Notes under the pieces: generated by a model
What the model was told of the DNA's origin: nothing
The model's database searches: none
Seen by the model: only the letters and a program-made list of their open reading frames with translations
Assembly: GCA_900538365.1 (NCBI GenBank)
Contig: UPXT01000065.1
Location: 1-6,466, forward strand
Source of the DNA: an uncultured Acidaminococcus sp.
GTDB lineage: Bacteria; Bacillota; Negativicutes; Acidaminococcales; Acidaminococcaceae
Length of the DNA: 6,466 nucleotides
Reading direction: 5' to 3'
In this document: positions 5,389 through 6,466 of the stretch, piece after piece
How the letters are laid out: every line of letters begins with the position of its first letter
Position numbering within the stretch: position 1 is the first letter of the stretch
Translations under genes and position numbers: made by a program

Positions 5389-6177
5389 CTATTTCAAGCG
5401 GAAATAATAAGTCTTTGCCGTCATGTTCTTCGGGTTGCTTGTCGAATGGATTTCAAAGATATTGAGGGAACGGATGAAGTCAAGGAATTTCTTGTATCCA
5501 TAAACACGCACGTCAAAGTCCGGATATTGGCGAATGACGAGATTACCCAAATAACTTGAACTGATCCAACCATTATCGTTGGAATTCTCATCGGTAAGTT
5601 TGATCAGGGCGCTGCGGATGGCCCGCACTTTTTTATTACCTTCCTGAACCGCTTTGCTGGATTTTACATGATTTTTTTGCCCAGCAGGTTCTTCCTGGAG
5701 CGCTGTTTGTTCGGGTTCAGGCATATCTTCCCGTTTTGATTCTGCATAAAGGACGTCAAGGTACAGGAATCGATTGCAAGCGGAGATAAAGGAGCGCGGC
5801 GTCTTGCTCTCCCCCATCCCTAAGACGTACTTATCCGATTCACGCAGGCGGGATGCCAGGCGCGTAAAGTCGCTGTCTGATGAGACAATGCAGAATCCAT
5901 CAAGCTGGGTCCGGTAAAGCAGATCCATCGTATCAATGATGAGAGCCGAATCACTTGAATTTTTGCCGCTTGTGTTGCTGTACTGCTGTACCGGCTGGAT
6001 CGCGTTATCGAGAATGGTCGACTTCCAGCTCCCCATCTGCGGACTTGTCCAGTTACCATAAATGCGTTTATAGATGACATTCCCCAGATTGTTTGCTTCT
6101 GAAAGGATAATATCGATATATTGCGGAGAAATATTTTCTGCATCAATGAGCAGTGCAAATTTTTTATCTTGTTCCAT
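5389..6177 (-). CDS. NYN-domain (PIN-like) predicted ribonuclease with C-terminal OST-HTH/LOTUS domain
   Basis: A 262-residue soluble protein of unknown specific role. Residues about 5-145 form an NYN domain of the LabA/DUF88 type: LLIDAEN with Asp12 and Asn15, a Lys72-Asp76-Asp82 segment (GKNSSDSALIID), and the conserved SSDSDF with Asp101 and Asp103. This acidic set is what metal-dependent PIN/NYN RNases use, so the active site looks intact. A charged linker (about 146-182, rich in Glu, Gln, Lys) leads to an OST-HTH/LOTUS domain at about 183-262 (DNGWISSSYLGNLV, YPDFDVRVYGYKKFLDFI), a likely RNA-binding module. There is no signal peptide or membrane segment. The frame is open 36 codons further, but the ATG at 6177 has AAGGAG 9 bases upstream and a -10 box lies inside the extension. 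The tRNA operon follows in the same direction with no obvious terminator between. Its RNA target is unknown. Confidence 0.88.
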   Translation of the reverse strand: MEQDKKFALLIDAENISPQYIDIILSEANNLGNVIYKRIYGNWTSPQMGSWKSTILDNAIQPVQQYSNTSGKNSSDSALIIDTMDLLYRTQLDGFCIVSSDSDFTRLASRLRESDKYVLGMGESKTPRSFISACNRFLYLDVLYAESKREDMPEPEQTALQEEPAGQKNHVKSSKAVQEGNKKVRAIRSALIKLTDENSNDNGWISSSYLGNLVIRQYPDFDVRVYGYKKFLDFIRSLNIFEIHSTSNPKNMTAKTYYFRLK

Positions 6178-6186
6178 AGTAAATAG

Positions 6187-6226
6187 CTCCTTATGTGGAT
6201 GGTTCGTTGTGGATAGTTTTATTATA
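6187..6226 (-). promoter_or_regulatory. -10 box and ribosome binding site of the NYN gene
   Basis: A perfect TATAAT lies at 6226-6221 on the minus strand, about 44 bases before the ATG, giving a predicted start near 6214. The -35 region is poor (TTTCTT at 17 bases), so the promoter may be weak or activator-dependent. The ribosome binding site AAGGAG is at 6192-6187, nine bases before the ATG, and supports the shorter protein. Confidence 0.6.
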
Positions 6227-6466
6227 CAGGATTTATAGGAGATAAGAAAGGGAGAGGGAGTGTTAGTTAGATGCTCAGCGCCCAAATCGTATCATGGACT
6301 AAATAAGTAGGAGACCACAGCTGAAAGGAGACAATTTGATCTGGCCTGGATGGAAATTGAATTAAGTTTCCAAAGTGCAGCCAATTTTTACTTTTTCTTC
6401 ATTAAGTTTTCATGGTTAATTGTAAAATGAAATAGGACATATAAAAAGACATACAGGAAATCTTTT
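6227..6466. other. AT-rich intergenic end of the window
   Basis: No convincing gene. A small dyad TGGAAA 6351-6356 / TTTCCA 6367-6372 is present. On the plus strand AAAGGAG (6324-6330) stands five bases before TTG at 6336, opening a nine-codon frame (MIWPGWKLN) that ends at 6365. This could be a leader peptide or chance. The last 80 bases are A/T-rich and could hold a promoter for a gene beyond the window. Confidence 0.4.

Noticed and set aside
6178..6285. 36-residue N-terminal extension of the NYN protein
   Set aside because: It contains the TATAAT box and the ribosome binding site for the ATG at 6177, and the NYN domain begins right after that ATG.

Overview
The window comes from a low-to-mid GC Gram-positive-type (Firmicutes) chromosome. 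The evidence is strong AGGAGG-type ribosome binding sites, sigma-70/SigA promoters with 17-bp spacers and extended -10 boxes, a tRNA-Phe-sensing T-box leader in front of pheST, and tRNA genes with encoded CCA ends. Roughly balanced GC and the flavour of the PheS/PheT proteins suggest a Negativicutes lineage (Acidaminococcaceae or Veillonellaceae type), but that placement is an impression, not a measurement. Every confident gene lies on the minus strand, so the window reads from right to left.

Right to left: 6227-6466 is short AT-rich intergenic DNA with no convincing gene. At 5389-6177 lies a 262-residue protein with an N-terminal NYN (PIN-like) nuclease domain and a C-terminal OST-HTH/LOTUS domain, with its own -10 box and ribosome binding site. 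About 110 bp further on is a compact cluster of four tRNA genes (Asp-GTC, Phe-GAA, Gly-GCC, Trp-CCA), with a good promoter just upstream and a strong intrinsic terminator just downstream (4926-4956). Then come about 450 bp without a supported gene (4475-4925), followed by the pheST promoter, a complete T-box leader (specifier UUC, antiterminator, terminator), pheS and pheT. Downstream of pheT are two hairpins, one of them very strong. The leftmost ~600 bp is non-coding, hairpin-rich DNA that starts with three degenerate tandem copies of a ~105-bp unit.

The genes form a tight functional story. The tRNA cluster makes tRNA-Phe. The pheST leader carries a UUC specifier for its GAA anticodon and a UGGU antiterminator bulge that fits its A-CCA end, and pheST encodes the enzyme that charges it. 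Of the four tRNAs here only tRNA-Phe has discriminator A, so the leader can be matched to its effector from this sequence alone. I found no clear sign of a wholly undescribed system. The items most worth a second look are the tandem repeat block at the left edge, the unexplained intergenic stretch between the tRNAs and the pheST promoter, and the uncharacterised NYN/OST-HTH protein next to the tRNA cluster.
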